Below, piece by piece: positions 25,434-33,909 of a stretch of DNA of 64,000 bases. The DNA is from CALBZG01 sp964486295 (GTDB lineage: Bacteria; Bacillota; Clostridia; Peptostreptococcales; Anaerovoracaceae): positions 124,001 to 188,000 of the forward strand of contig CAZAMF010000004.1 in the NCBI GenBank assembly GCA_964486295.1, written 5' to 3'. The number at the start of each line of letters is the position of its first letter. Positions within the stretch are counted from its first letter, which is position 1. The notes below the pieces were generated by a model that did not search any database, was not told the DNA's origin, and saw nothing but the letters and a program-made list of their open reading frames with translations. The position numbers and the translations under genes were made by a program.

Positions 25434-27233
25434 ATGAGCAGCAAAAGCGTGAAGCAGAGAAAAGAAATCGATGATCGGTACAAATGGGATATTGAAGCCA
25501 TGTATACGCCGGAAAACAAGTGGCAGGAAGACTTTGACGCTTCGCTGAAGGCTGCTTCGGAATACGGAAGATTCAAAGGCAGACTGGGAGAAAGTGCCGC
25601 CCTTCTGAAAACTGCACTGAACGAAAAGGACAGGATCTGGCAGATGGCGGAAAAAGTCTATGTATATGCGAGAATGAGAAGAGATGAAGACAACCGGGTG
25701 GCAAAATATGTGGAAATGGCCGGAAAATGCCATGTTCTGCTCTCCGAGATTTCCAGCAGCCTGTCTTTTTTTACACCGGAACTGCTATCCGTTGATGAAA
25801 AAGTCGTATTCGGTTTTTTGGACGAGGATCCGGAACTGCAGATCTACCGCCATTATATCGAGGATACGTTCCGTGTGAAAGCCCATATTCTGTCTGAAAC
25901 AGAAGAAAACCTGCTGGCTCAGATCAGCCGGATCACCGATGCCTCCGGAGAGATTTTCAATACGTTGAACAACGCCGATATGAAGTTCGGCAGCATTACG
26001 GATGAAGATGGCGACCTCGTGGAAGTCACACACGGAAACTATATCAACTTCATGGAATCAAAAAACCGCCGTGTGAGAGAGGATTCCTTTAAACATATGT
26101 ACGCGGCATATACCGCTCAGGTCAATACCATTGCCACGGCCTACGATTATAATGTACGTACCGACTGCATTTTTTCAAAGCTGAGAAAATACGACAGCGC
26201 AAGGGCCGCCGCCCTTTCCGGTGATAATGTAAAAGCGGAGGTGTATGACAACCTGATCAAAGTGGTTAATGAATATCTCCCGCTGCTGCATGAGTATATG
26301 AAGACCAGAAAAAGCCTTCTGGGTGTGGACATCCTCAGGATGTATGACGTCTATGTTCCACTGGTGGATGTCCCTGACAGGAAAATCAGTTTCGACGATT
26401 CCGTCTCCCTGATCAACGAAGGGCTTGCGCCGCTGGGTGAAGAATACCTCGGCGTGGTCAACAAGGGTATCAAGTCGCGTTGGGTGGATATTTACGAAAA
26501 CGAAGGAAAAACCTCCGGCGCCTACAGCTTTGGTTCATATGACTCCATGCCATATATCATGATGAACTTTGCCGGCAAACTGAAGGACGCTTTTACCCTG
26601 ATCCACGAAATGGGACACAGTATGCATAGCTACTTCACCAGAAAAGCTCAGCCTTTTGTATATGGAGGTCATAGTATTTTCACTGCGGAAGTGGCTTCGA
26701 CAGTGAATGAAGCGCTGCTGATGCAGCGAATGCTTGCTACCGAGAAGGACCCTGCCATGCGGAAGTATCTCCTCAATATCTATATCGAGGAATTCCGGAC
26801 CACACTTTTCAGGCAGACGATGTTTGCCGAGTTTGAGGACATCACGCACAAGGCGTCTGAAGCCGGAAATATTCTGACTGCAGAGTGGCTTTGCAGGGAA
26901 TATAAAGAATTGAATGCAAAATATTTCGGGCCGGCAGTGGATCTGGGTGATGAAATCCAGTATGAATGGGCAAGGATCCCTCATTTTTACAGGGCCTTCT
27001 ATGTTTATAAATATGCCACCGGTTATTCGGCTGCCACGGCCCTTTCCAGAATCATACTGCAGGGCGGCCAGTCTGAACGGGACAACTATATCAGTTTTCT
27101 AAAGAGCGGCGACAGTGACTACCCTATCGAACTTCTGAAGATTGCCGGTGTGGATATGAGCAAGGAAGAACCTATAAAGGAAGCCATGGAAACCTTTAAA
27201 TCATTAGTTACGGAGTTTGAAAGCCTGAAATGA
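25434..27233 (+). CDS. pepF: Oligoendopeptidase F (M3 family zinc peptidase)
   Basis: The ATG at 25434 has GGGAGG 5 bases upstream; the frame extends 23 codons further without a ribosome site. The 599-aa protein shows the zinc motif H-E-M-G-H (about residue 391) with the family context 'TLIHEMGHSMHSYFTR' and the downstream third ligand in 'AEVASTVNEALL'. The N-terminal helical region 'RYKWDIEAMY' is typical of PepF. It cleaves oligopeptides of 7-17 residues in the cytoplasm, fitting a peptide- or amino-acid-fermenting life style. Its stop overlaps the next start (ATGA). Confidence 0.95.
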   Translation: MSSKSVKQRKEIDDRYKWDIEAMYTPENKWQEDFDASLKAASEYGRFKGRLGESAALLKTALNEKDRIWQMAEKVYVYARMRRDEDNRVAKYVEMAGKCHVLLSEISSSLSFFTPELLSVDEKVVFGFLDEDPELQIYRHYIEDTFRVKAHILSETEENLLAQISRITDASGEIFNTLNNADMKFGSITDEDGDLVEVTHGNYINFMESKNRRVREDSFKHMYAAYTAQVNTIATAYDYNVRTDCIFSKLRKYDSARAAALSGDNVKAEVYDNLIKVVNEYLPLLHEYMKTRKSLLGVDILRMYDVYVPLVDVPDRKISFDDSVSLINEGLAPLGEEYLGVVNKGIKSRWVDIYENEGKTSGAYSFGSYDSMPYIMMNFAGKLKDAFTLIHEMGHSMHSYFTRKAQPFVYGGHSIFTAEVASTVNEALLMQRMLATEKDPAMRKYLLNIYIEEFRTTLFRQTMFAEFEDITHKASEAGNILTAEWLCREYKELNAKYFGPAVDLGDEIQYEWARIPHFYRAFYVYKYATGYSAATALSRIILQGGQSERDNYISFLKSGDSDYPIELLKIAGVDMSKEEPIKEAMETFKSLVTEFESLK

Positions 27234-28123
27234 GTAAATTTGAATATATTGTGCCGGAAGCCGATGCCGGCAGGCAAATCAAGGATATCATCAGAAATGA
27301 GTTTGCTTTTTCAAGAAAGCTCCGGACGAATTTAAAAAAGGACCGATCGCTGATCCTGCTTAACGGTGCGCTGACTCAGGGCTGGCATTCTGTAAAGCCT
27401 GGTGACATCATTACTGTGGATTTTCCGGATGAAACCAGCCATTTTGAACCTGAAAATATCGCAATCTCCGTCATTTACGAAGATGCTGATCTTCTGATTA
27501 TTAATAAACAGCCTGGCTACGTATGCCATCCCACGAAAGGACATCCCTGCCACACCATGGCCAACGGGATTCAAAAGTACATCCAGGATAGCGGCCAGAG
27601 TTTTAAAATCCGCTTCATCAACCGGCTCGATATGGACACATCGGGGCTTCTGGCCATCGCCAAGAATTCCCACAGCCAGGATCATATTACCAAACAGATG
27701 GCTGCGGGAAATGTTTTAAAAAAGTATATTGCTGTTGTTAAAGGGATTATCGCGGATGATGCGGGAGTGATCTCGGCCCCTATCGGCAGACCCGATCCGG
27801 AGAGAGTGGAGCGCGGTGTTATCGAAGGCGGTCATGACTCCACCACGCATTTTACGGTACTTCGCAGATTTCAGAAGGGCTTTACTATGGTGGAGCTGAT
27901 TCTCGAAACCGGAAGAACTCATCAGATCAGAGTGCATCTGTCCCATTCAGGCCATCCCGTGGTGGGCGACCATCTCTATGGCGGCGAAAATCCGCTGCTG
28001 ATCGAACGTCAGGCGCTTCACGCATTCTACCTCGGCTTTTATCATCCTGTGACCGGCGAACGCATGGAATTCAACGCCCCGATTCCGGAGGATATCTTGA
28101 AGCTGATCGAAAAAATATCCTAA
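27230..28123 (+). CDS. RluA-family pseudouridine synthase
   Basis: 297 aa. An S4-like N-terminal segment ('RKLRTNLKKDRSLILLNG') is followed by the catalytic domain with 'FINRLDMDTSGLLAIAKN', the R-L-D motif whose Asp is the nucleophile (about residue 130), and 'ETGRTHQIRVHLSHSGHPVVGDHLYG'. These are diagnostic of the RluA/RluD branch that makes pseudouridine in rRNA or tRNA. Which of the several Firmicutes paralogues (YlyB, YhcT, YjbO) it matches cannot be decided by eye. It is translationally coupled to pepF and ends before a bidirectional terminator. Confidence 0.92.
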   Translation: MSKFEYIVPEADAGRQIKDIIRNEFAFSRKLRTNLKKDRSLILLNGALTQGWHSVKPGDIITVDFPDETSHFEPENIAISVIYEDADLLIINKQPGYVCHPTKGHPCHTMANGIQKYIQDSGQSFKIRFINRLDMDTSGLLAIAKNSHSQDHITKQMAAGNVLKKYIAVVKGIIADDAGVISAPIGRPDPERVERGVIEGGHDSTTHFTVLRRFQKGFTMVELILETGRTHQIRVHLSHSGHPVVGDHLYGGENPLLIERQALHAFYLGFYHPVTGERMEFNAPIPEDILKLIEKIS

Positions 28124-28142
28124 CTGGACAACTACCACGAAA

Positions 28143-28182
28143 CGAAAAAATATCCTCCTGATTTTTCAGGAGGATATTTTTC
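28143..28182. terminator. Bidirectional rho-independent terminator between rluA-type gene and nadK
   Basis: A stem of about 17 bp (AAAAATATCCTCCTGA with its complement) and a short T loop is flanked by A and T runs on both sides. It can stop transcripts from both the plus-strand pseudouridine synthase and the minus-strand nadK operon. Confidence 0.85.
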
Positions 28183-28191
28183 GAATAAAAA

Positions 28192-28992
28192 TTACAAGAA
28201 TTTCGTTTTAACCTTATTCCAGAAGTCATAGCTTTCAAAGCGAAGTAGATTGACCACTTTATCCGAAATTTCGATTCGGATCTCTTTCAGGTTTTCGAAA
28301 GAGTGCTCGATCCCATCCGTATAGATGTTTATTTTCTTGTATTCCTCCTCCGGGACTATCACAAGTGACAACTCGGACGGCAAAAGTATGCTGGAAGTAA
28401 AGCATCTGTACGCTGTTGTATTCATAGGAGCTATAGGTGTCACCACAAGCGCACGAAGCCTTGGATCCACAATACCGCCTCCCAGAGAATAGTTGTAAGC
28501 GGTGGACCCTGCGGGTGTGGCTACGCAGATCCCATCGCCGCTGAATCGTTCGATATAGCTGTCACCGATGGAAATATTGAAATGTATTGCATAGGATGCT
28601 CCGGCTTTTACTACGATTTCATTCAAGGCTTCCAGTTGCTCTTCACCGCCCTTATGAACGATCTTTGCTTTAACGGTAATCAATGTCTGAATTCTGTATC
28701 TGCCATTCAGATAATTATCAATAAAATTATCTAAATCATCCGGCTGGATCTCTTGGAAAAATCCGAGGTGACCAGTGTTAATACCAAGAAACGGGGTATC
28801 CGGAAAGCCGCCGGCATGGACCGCATGTATGAAAGCCCCATCACCACCTATGCAGGCAATCAGTTCGGCATCCTGATTACATCTGTATTGAACATCAAAG
28901 CCGGCCTTCTCAAGCTTCGCTGCAAATTCATCCTTTGTCTTCAATGACAGTGGAGTCTTGTTTGAAAATAGTGTTATTTTTCTCGGGTTCAT
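28192..28992 (-). CDS. nadK: NAD kinase
   Basis: 266 aa. The ATP/NAD site 'CIGGDGAFIHAVH' (G-G-D-G, about 48-51), 'GINTGHLGFF' and 'VATPAGSTAYNYSLGGGIVDP' (about 157-177) are the conserved NadK blocks. It phosphorylates NAD+ to NADP+ using ATP or inorganic polyphosphate. The protein is short like other Clostridial NadK enzymes. It is the last gene of the operon ATP-grasp ligase, MurE-like ligase, nadK (19 bp after the MurE-like stop). Confidence 0.94.
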   Translation of the reverse strand: MNPRKITLFSNKTPLSLKTKDEFAAKLEKAGFDVQYRCNQDAELIACIGGDGAFIHAVHAGGFPDTPFLGINTGHLGFFQEIQPDDLDNFIDNYLNGRYRIQTLITVKAKIVHKGGEEQLEALNEIVVKAGASYAIHFNISIGDSYIERFSGDGICVATPAGSTAYNYSLGGGIVDPRLRALVVTPIAPMNTTAYRCFTSSILLPSELSLVIVPEEEYKKINIYTDGIEHSFENLKEIRIEISDKVVNLLRFESYDFWNKVKTKFL

Positions 28993-29011
28993 TTTTCTCT
29001 CATTTCCAAAG

Positions 29012-30526
29012 CTATATCAATCTTTTGACGATTTCAACGTCAGAAGGCGTTGAAATATAGGCCAACCCTCTTTTTTGCCTGGTTTCACGGCCTTTACCTG
29101 TTATCAGTACGATACTGTGGTCGGGGCTTCCCTGGATGGCTTTTTCGATAGCCTTCTCCCGATCTATGATTATTTCACAGTTCGCACCATTTGCTCTAAC
29201 ATAGGAAGAGATTTCCTCCGAGATTTTTTCTACGGGTTCTTCCCCTGCATCCTCTTCAGTGATAATCACGGTATCAGCATATTTTCCCGCAATTTCGCCC
29301 AGCTCTTTTCTTCTTCCGACAGCTTTTTTGCCCGGGCACCCGAAAACAATGGTGATGGGCTGGCCCGGATACTCCTTGAGGCAGGAAGCGAAAAGCTTTT
29401 CAAAGCTCATCTGATTATGGGCATAGTCGACAATCACGGTGAGGTCTCTTTCAATATTTTTGAATATCTCCATCCTGCCGGGAACCTCAGCCTGTCTCAG
29501 TCCCCTGGTTATATGATCCAGCGGGATGTTGAGCGCATAGCTGATGGCGATGGCTGCAAGGGCGTTGTCCACATTGAACAGGCCTTTCATACCAATAGTA
29601 AACTCCCTGTCAAAGCTGTCTGTTTTAGCTTTGAATGTTGTCTCCCGTTCCCCCATAACGATATCATATCCGGTGATATCAGCAGCTTCAGCGGCGCTGA
29701 AAGTGATGACTCTTGGTGCAAACTCGTTTGCCATTTCGAGGACACGTTCCGCAAAGTCTGTATCTTTATTGACTACAGCAATATCGCATTGCTTGAACAG
29801 TTTCAGTTTTGACTCCAGATAATCTTCAAAATCCTCATGCTCCACTGAAGAAATATGGTCATGGCCTACGTTGAGAAAACATACGACGTCAAACAGGATC
29901 CCCAGTGTTCTGTCATATTTAAGCGCCTGGGAGGAAACTTCCATGGATAGGAATTCGATCCCTTTGCGCACGGCATTATTGAAATGCTTGTGAAGCTCCA
30001 TGGCTTCCGGTGTTGTCAGATGGGATTCTTCGTCGACGACGCCATCATAATTTTCGATGCCTGATATGATAGCGCTTCTGGCTTTTTTCTGGCTTTTTAA
30101 ATAATCATCCAGTATATATCTCATAAAGTAGGTGGTGGTGGATTTGCCTTTGGTACCGGTAATTCCGATCAGGCAAAGTTCTTTCCAGACTTCGTTATAA
30201 TAGAAATTCGCTATATATGCCATGGCTTTTCTGATGTCCGTCACCCGGATATACGGAATGTTTTCCGGCCGGCTGGAGCCCAGCAAGTATTCTTTTTCGC
30301 TGATGTATGCAAACGCGCCGGCTTTTAAAGCCGCTGCCAAATATTCCTCTTTAAAATGCGCACCTTTACAGACAAAGAGAGTCCCGGGCTTCACTTCCTG
30401 CGAATTATACGAAATATAGCCCACGATTTTGTTCATATATTCTTCCGGAATATTATATTCGGCAAGAATACCGTTATCTCTGAAAACATTGATATATTCT
30501 TCAATTGTATGAATACGGTTTCCCAT
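29012..30526 (-). CDS. MurE-like Mur ligase with altered amino-acid specificity motif
   Basis: 504 aa, three Mur domains. The P-loop 'GITGTKGKSTTTYFMRYIL' (about 118-136), 'LTTPEAMELHKHF', 'SMEVSSQALKYDR', and the carbamoyl-lysine region 'YLESKLKLFKQ' place it in the MurE family (UDP-MurNAc-L-Ala-D-Glu ligases). In the C-terminal domain the position where meso-DAP enzymes have D-N-P-R is instead 'TEEDAGEEP', so the substrate may not be meso-DAP; 'DYAHNQMSFEKLF' and 'GKGRETRQ' also differ from the usual D-Y-A-H-T-P-D and G-K-G-H-E. GGGAGG precedes the ATG, inside the end of the ATP-grasp gene one base upstream. It may be a second MurE or a Mur ligase for another substrate. Confidence 0.8.
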   Translation of the reverse strand: MGNRIHTIEEYINVFRDNGILAEYNIPEEYMNKIVGYISYNSQEVKPGTLFVCKGAHFKEEYLAAALKAGAFAYISEKEYLLGSSRPENIPYIRVTDIRKAMAYIANFYYNEVWKELCLIGITGTKGKSTTTYFMRYILDDYLKSQKKARSAIISGIENYDGVVDEESHLTTPEAMELHKHFNNAVRKGIEFLSMEVSSQALKYDRTLGILFDVVCFLNVGHDHISSVEHEDFEDYLESKLKLFKQCDIAVVNKDTDFAERVLEMANEFAPRVITFSAAEAADITGYDIVMGERETTFKAKTDSFDREFTIGMKGLFNVDNALAAIAISYALNIPLDHITRGLRQAEVPGRMEIFKNIERDLTVIVDYAHNQMSFEKLFASCLKEYPGQPITIVFGCPGKKAVGRRKELGEIAGKYADTVIITEEDAGEEPVEKISEEISSYVRANGANCEIIIDREKAIEKAIQGSPDHSIVLITGKGRETRQKRGLAYISTPSDVEIVKRLI

Positions 30527-30527
30527 A

Positions 30528-31742
30528 TCAAACCTCCCGTTTACCCAAATATTTTTTATATTTTACGAAATGGCCAAAATAGTTTTTCAGAAAATAAAAT
30601 TGGTGCAATAGGTTCCGGTCACTTGTGTTGATCAGGGGATTATGGAATTTTCCCTGCTTGATGAGCTGCCTCATTCTCCTTTTATATTCTTCGGGTTCAA
30701 TGTACTTGAAAGCAACACCTTTTGGAACAACCATCCACAGACTTTTGTTTTTTACCGAATGATATTCCATCTCCTCTCCGTCAATATAATCTCTGACTAC
30801 AAGTTTTGCAATATTTTCGCCGGCTCCGGTAACATAGTAGTTACTTCTTCCCTGTCTGGTATTGATTTCGAAAACTTTATACACACCGTCTCTCTGATCA
30901 TATTTGATATCGAAATTCGAAAATCCGACATATCCGAACTCTTCAAGAAGTTTCTTAAAGCTCTCTTCGAGTGCGGGTTCGTGTTCTGTAATGATCACGG
31001 CATGATTTCCTATACCGTGAGGGGTGTGCTCCTCCAGCAGTACATGGCCGAGGCACATCATCTTTACTTTACCGGTATGGTCCGAATAGCTGGTTAGCAC
31101 TCTCATATAAGTATCATCACCCGGTATGAAATCCTGAATGATGATGGAATCATCGTAGCCAGCCCGGTAGATATCGGACAATATATGTTCAAGCTCTTCC
31201 CTGCTGTCTGCTTTATATACTTTTTTTTGAGTCGGGTAAGGATGCCTCCAGTATTCTATGCCGTTGGATGGTTTAATGATAAAGGGTGCCTTAAACGGAA
31301 GTTCAAAGCGGTTGCCCATTTCTCTTTTGTGAACAAAGGTCGTCGGGTACGGAATGCCCGATTTTTGACATCTATTATAAAATTTTTCTTTATGGATCAG
31401 GTCGTTCATCAAATCAATGCTGATATATGGGGCAATCACATTTTTCGGGAACAATTCGCGGTTGGCAGAAATGAGTTGAACATAACTGTCGCCGCAGCCG
31501 ATAACCAGAAGCTTCCGGTTCGGTGATTTATCAGCGAAATCGTTCACCAGTTTTAGAAATGTTTCCTGTTTGTCGGCATCGGGGTTTGCGGTATAATGCA
31601 TGATTGTGCTGTTTGCGCATGGGAACGTATGATATTTTCCATAAACGTACGGTTTTATGCCATAAGCCTCGTTAAAAGCCCTGGCAACGCTGTACACATT
31701 GATGTCTCCCGCGAACAATAGCACTTCAAATTCAGCTGTCAT
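30528..31742 (-). CDS. ATP-grasp carboxylate-amine ligase, D-aspartate ligase (AslFm)-like
   Basis: 404 aa. The N-terminal Rossmann-like domain reads 'LLFAGDINVYSVARAFNEAYG', and the ATP-grasp domain has 'FIIKPSNGIEYW', 'IIIQDFIPGDDTYMRVL', 'MMCLGHVLLEEHTPHGIGN', 'GYVGFSNFDIKYD' and 'KVFEINTRQGRSNYY', with the Mg2+ binding E-I-N-x-R. From memory these blocks match Enterococcus faecium D-aspartate ligase, which adds D-Asp to the lysine of peptidoglycan precursors. The adjacency (one base) to a MurE-like ligase suggests joint action on a peptidoglycan-type precursor. The exact amino acid is inference. AGAGGA lies 7 bases before the ATG. Confidence 0.75.
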   Translation of the reverse strand: MTAEFEVLLFAGDINVYSVARAFNEAYGIKPYVYGKYHTFPCANSTIMHYTANPDADKQETFLKLVNDFADKSPNRKLLVIGCGDSYVQLISANRELFPKNVIAPYISIDLMNDLIHKEKFYNRCQKSGIPYPTTFVHKREMGNRFELPFKAPFIIKPSNGIEYWRHPYPTQKKVYKADSREELEHILSDIYRAGYDDSIIIQDFIPGDDTYMRVLTSYSDHTGKVKMMCLGHVLLEEHTPHGIGNHAVIITEHEPALEESFKKLLEEFGYVGFSNFDIKYDQRDGVYKVFEINTRQGRSNYYVTGAGENIAKLVVRDYIDGEEMEYHSVKNKSLWMVVPKGVAFKYIEPEEYKRRMRQLIKQGKFHNPLINTSDRNLLHQFYFLKNYFGHFVKYKKYLGKREV

Positions 31743-31763
31743 CTAAAAGTCCTCTTATTTCTT

Positions 31764-31789
31764 AAGGGGAGGCATGAAAACCTCCCCTT
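31764..31789 (-). terminator. Hairpin between DUF975 gene and ATP-grasp gene (terminator-like)
   Basis: A perfect 9-bp stem AAGGGGAGG/CCTCCCCTT with an 8-base loop lies between the DUF975 stop and the ATP-grasp start. It is not followed by a clean T run on the minus strand, so termination may be partial. Its left arm on the minus strand also forms a strong Shine-Dalgarno sequence for a six-codon frame. Confidence 0.45.
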
Positions 31790-31824
31790 TGTAAATGCTC
31801 TATTAAACTAGATTCGCTGAAGCT

Positions 31825-32736
31825 TTAATCTTCAGTAATTCCCTCCTCATCGGGAGGTCTTTTTACTTCGGCCGGTTTTTCAGGTTCCTCCCGTACGGTT
31901 TCGGTCGTCGATTCTGAAGTCGATTCTGAAGTCGATTCTGAAGTCGATTCTGAAGTCGATTCTGAAGCCGTATCGGTAGCCGAGGCCGCAGTCTCTTGGG
32001 TTAACGGCTGAGGCGGAGTATCAACAGGATATGGCGCAACTCTCAGATTGCCAGACATGATTTCATAAAATCCAACTGCAGTGAGCGTCATGTACGGTGT
32101 CAGCCATATATACGGCAGATACGCAACCAACGCCAGTAGCTGCAATCCTGCTGAGTCAGGATTCGCTACTATGTAGTTTTCAACGATGCCCATCGGTATG
32201 GAGCAAAGTATGATCCAGCCGATAAAGCTCAGCATCGTTATGAAATATCTCCATTTGTTACCGAACATCATCCGTTTGCTTTCGTTCATGCATTCCTGGA
32301 TCCCGTATTCGGGGTGATCTGCAAGAACGTAGAAGGCCTGGCTGTACCGGATTCCCGCAATGATGCCCGGGATAATGAACAGCAGGGTCCACAAAATGAT
32401 GAATAAAGTCATGAACAGGAATAATCCCAGCGATTTGCCAAAATTCTCAAAGCCATAGAAAACTTGTGCCAATTCTGATTTCTGCCGTCTGAACACAGAC
32501 AGAAACAAAATCGAAATCCCCAACGTAAACGGACCGCTGATCAGCAAACTGTAAATGCTTGCCATGTTTTCCCCTAGTGTACCCTTGAACAAAATTGTGA
32601 TGATAACAGGCGGCAACATGGCTGCGATACCGTAAACCAGCATTGCAAGCATGCAAAGCTGCTTATTTGTTGACATGGCGTTTCTGCCGAGAGCTCGCAG
32701 ATTTTTTGGCAGTTCATTAACTAGTATATTGTTCAT
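31825..32736 (-). CDS. DUF975 family membrane protein with Thr-Ser-Glu-Ser repeat tail
   Basis: 303 aa. Five or six hydrophobic spans in the first 230 residues and motifs 'FSMGYL'-like turn replaced here by 'SGPFTLGISILFL', then 'LLFIIPGIIAGIRYSQAFYVLADHPE' and 'ECMNESKRMMFGNKWRYF', are the hallmarks of DUF975 (PF06161) integral membrane proteins of unknown function common in Clostridia. The C-terminal tail of about 70 residues is low-complexity, with five copies of a Thr-Ser-Glu-Ser type tetrapeptide encoded by a 12-bp tandem repeat, and is acidic. It lies 30 bp after 4hbD and could be on the same transcript, but no metabolic link is known. Confidence 0.85.
   Translation of the reverse strand: MNNILVNELPKNLRALGRNAMSTNKQLCMLAMLVYGIAAMLPPVIITILFKGTLGENMASIYSLLISGPFTLGISILFLSVFRRQKSELAQVFYGFENFGKSLGLFLFMTLFIILWTLLFIIPGIIAGIRYSQAFYVLADHPEYGIQECMNESKRMMFGNKWRYFITMLSFIGWIILCSIPMGIVENYIVANPDSAGLQLLALVAYLPYIWLTPYMTLTAVGFYEIMSGNLRVAPYPVDTPPQPLTQETAASATDTASESTSESTSESTSESTSESTTETVREEPEKPAEVKRPPDEEGITED
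31910..31969 (-). repeat. 12-bp tandem repeat (five units) in the DUF975 gene tail
   Basis: Five consecutive copies of GATTCTGAAGTC (plus strand; the last ends GCC) encode a Ser/Thr/Glu tetrapeptide repeat. Being a multiple of three, copy number changes would alter tail length without frameshift. Confidence 0.95.
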
Positions 32737-32766
32737 GGAATGTTGATAATCCTCCGTTTGTATTGA

Positions 32767-33891
32767 TTAATACAGGTTGGCGAAGATCTCCCGAATTTCT
32801 TCGTCTGTCAGGAACACATAGTTGTTTCCGAGAAGTCTCTGCTGATTTTCAACGGTGGATTTCGCAAACTCATCGATCTGAGCTTCCGTCATACCATAGT
32901 CTCTCAGCGGTTTCTTCACCATGATCTGGCCAAGGAATTTTTCGAGTTCATCATATACTACAGAAACATCACATCCCAGGATATCGGCAAAGATCTGGTT
33001 TGCCTTGGCAATTTTGCCTTCCGGAGCTTTTCTCATATACATCTTGAATACTTCTGTGAAGAACTGGTAGTTTGCTTCGCCATGAGGAACGTGGAACGCG
33101 CCGCCGATGGAATAGGACAGTCCATGTACTGCTGCGCAGCCGGCGTTGCCGAAAGCGATACCTGCATAGTTGGATGCGATTGCAAAATCCTTTAAGTAAG
33201 GAGCTCTTGCAGCCGCGTCGGATTTACCGGTAGCCAGGATCTTCTTATAACCATCCATGATCATCTGGATCGCTGCCAGCGAATACATCTCTGTGAAAGG
33301 AGAAGCTTTCGGTGAGAGGTAGGATTCAATGGCATGGATCAGAGCGTCGATGGAGCTTGTTGCAAATACATAATCAGGAAGTCCATTCAGTGATTCAGGA
33401 ACCAGAACTGCCACGTCGGCGTAAGTTTCTTCAACGGCAAGCCCCTTCTTTACGTGCAGGGTCTTCAGTTCTGCGATGGCAACGTTTGTTACTTCGCTTC
33501 CTGTACCGCAGGTTGTAGGAACCACTACCAGCTTCTTGACCTTTTTAGGAGCAACCGCGCCGGTGAACAGATCTACGCTTTTTTCCGGGAGGTCCAAAGC
33601 CAATATCTTGCAGATATCAACGATGGTGCCGCCGCCGAAGGCTACGATTCTGTCAAAATCAAAATTTTTCATTTCTGCAGCCATCGCATCGATCATTTCA
33701 TCCGAAGGCTCGCCTTTTCCGTATTTTTCCTGGAACATCACGTTCGTATCGATGCCCAGAGGAGCGACATATGGCGTATACATCCACTCATTCGTTACCA
33801 GCAGGTCTTTCTTGCCTAACTGGAATTCATCGTTGAACTGTTTGAAAGTGTCGAAATAGTATATTTTTGGAACGACTCTTAATGCTAGCAT
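32767..33891 (-). CDS. 4hbD: 4-hydroxybutyrate dehydrogenase (iron-containing alcohol dehydrogenase family)
   Basis: 374 aa, NAD-dependent reduction of succinate semialdehyde to 4-hydroxybutyrate. The family III ADH blocks are present: 'AFGGGTIVDICKILAL' (NAD binding), 'VVPTTCGTGSEVTNVA', and the metal ligands in 'FATSSIDALIHAIESYLSP', 'AVHGLSYSIGGAFHVPHGEAN'. From memory the sequence follows Clostridium kluyveri 4HbD closely, including 'FQEKYGKGEPSDEMI'. AAGGAGG is 6 bases before the ATG. It is the last pathway gene of the operon, 19 bp after abfT. In the fermentative direction it would deliver 4-hydroxybutyrate to the CoA-transferase. Confidence 0.93.
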   Translation of the reverse strand: MLALRVVPKIYYFDTFKQFNDEFQLGKKDLLVTNEWMYTPYVAPLGIDTNVMFQEKYGKGEPSDEMIDAMAAEMKNFDFDRIVAFGGGTIVDICKILALDLPEKSVDLFTGAVAPKKVKKLVVVPTTCGTGSEVTNVAIAELKTLHVKKGLAVEETYADVAVLVPESLNGLPDYVFATSSIDALIHAIESYLSPKASPFTEMYSLAAIQMIMDGYKKILATGKSDAAARAPYLKDFAIASNYAGIAFGNAGCAAVHGLSYSIGGAFHVPHGEANYQFFTEVFKMYMRKAPEGKIAKANQIFADILGCDVSVVYDELEKFLGQIMVKKPLRDYGMTEAQIDEFAKSTVENQQRLLGNNYVFLTDEEIREIFANLY

Positions 33892-33909
33892 GATAATCCT
33901 CCTTATCCA

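Noticed and set aside
31910..31969. Short regular repeats considered as a CRISPR array
   Set aside because: Units are 12 bp with no spacers, lie inside a coding frame and no cas genes are present.
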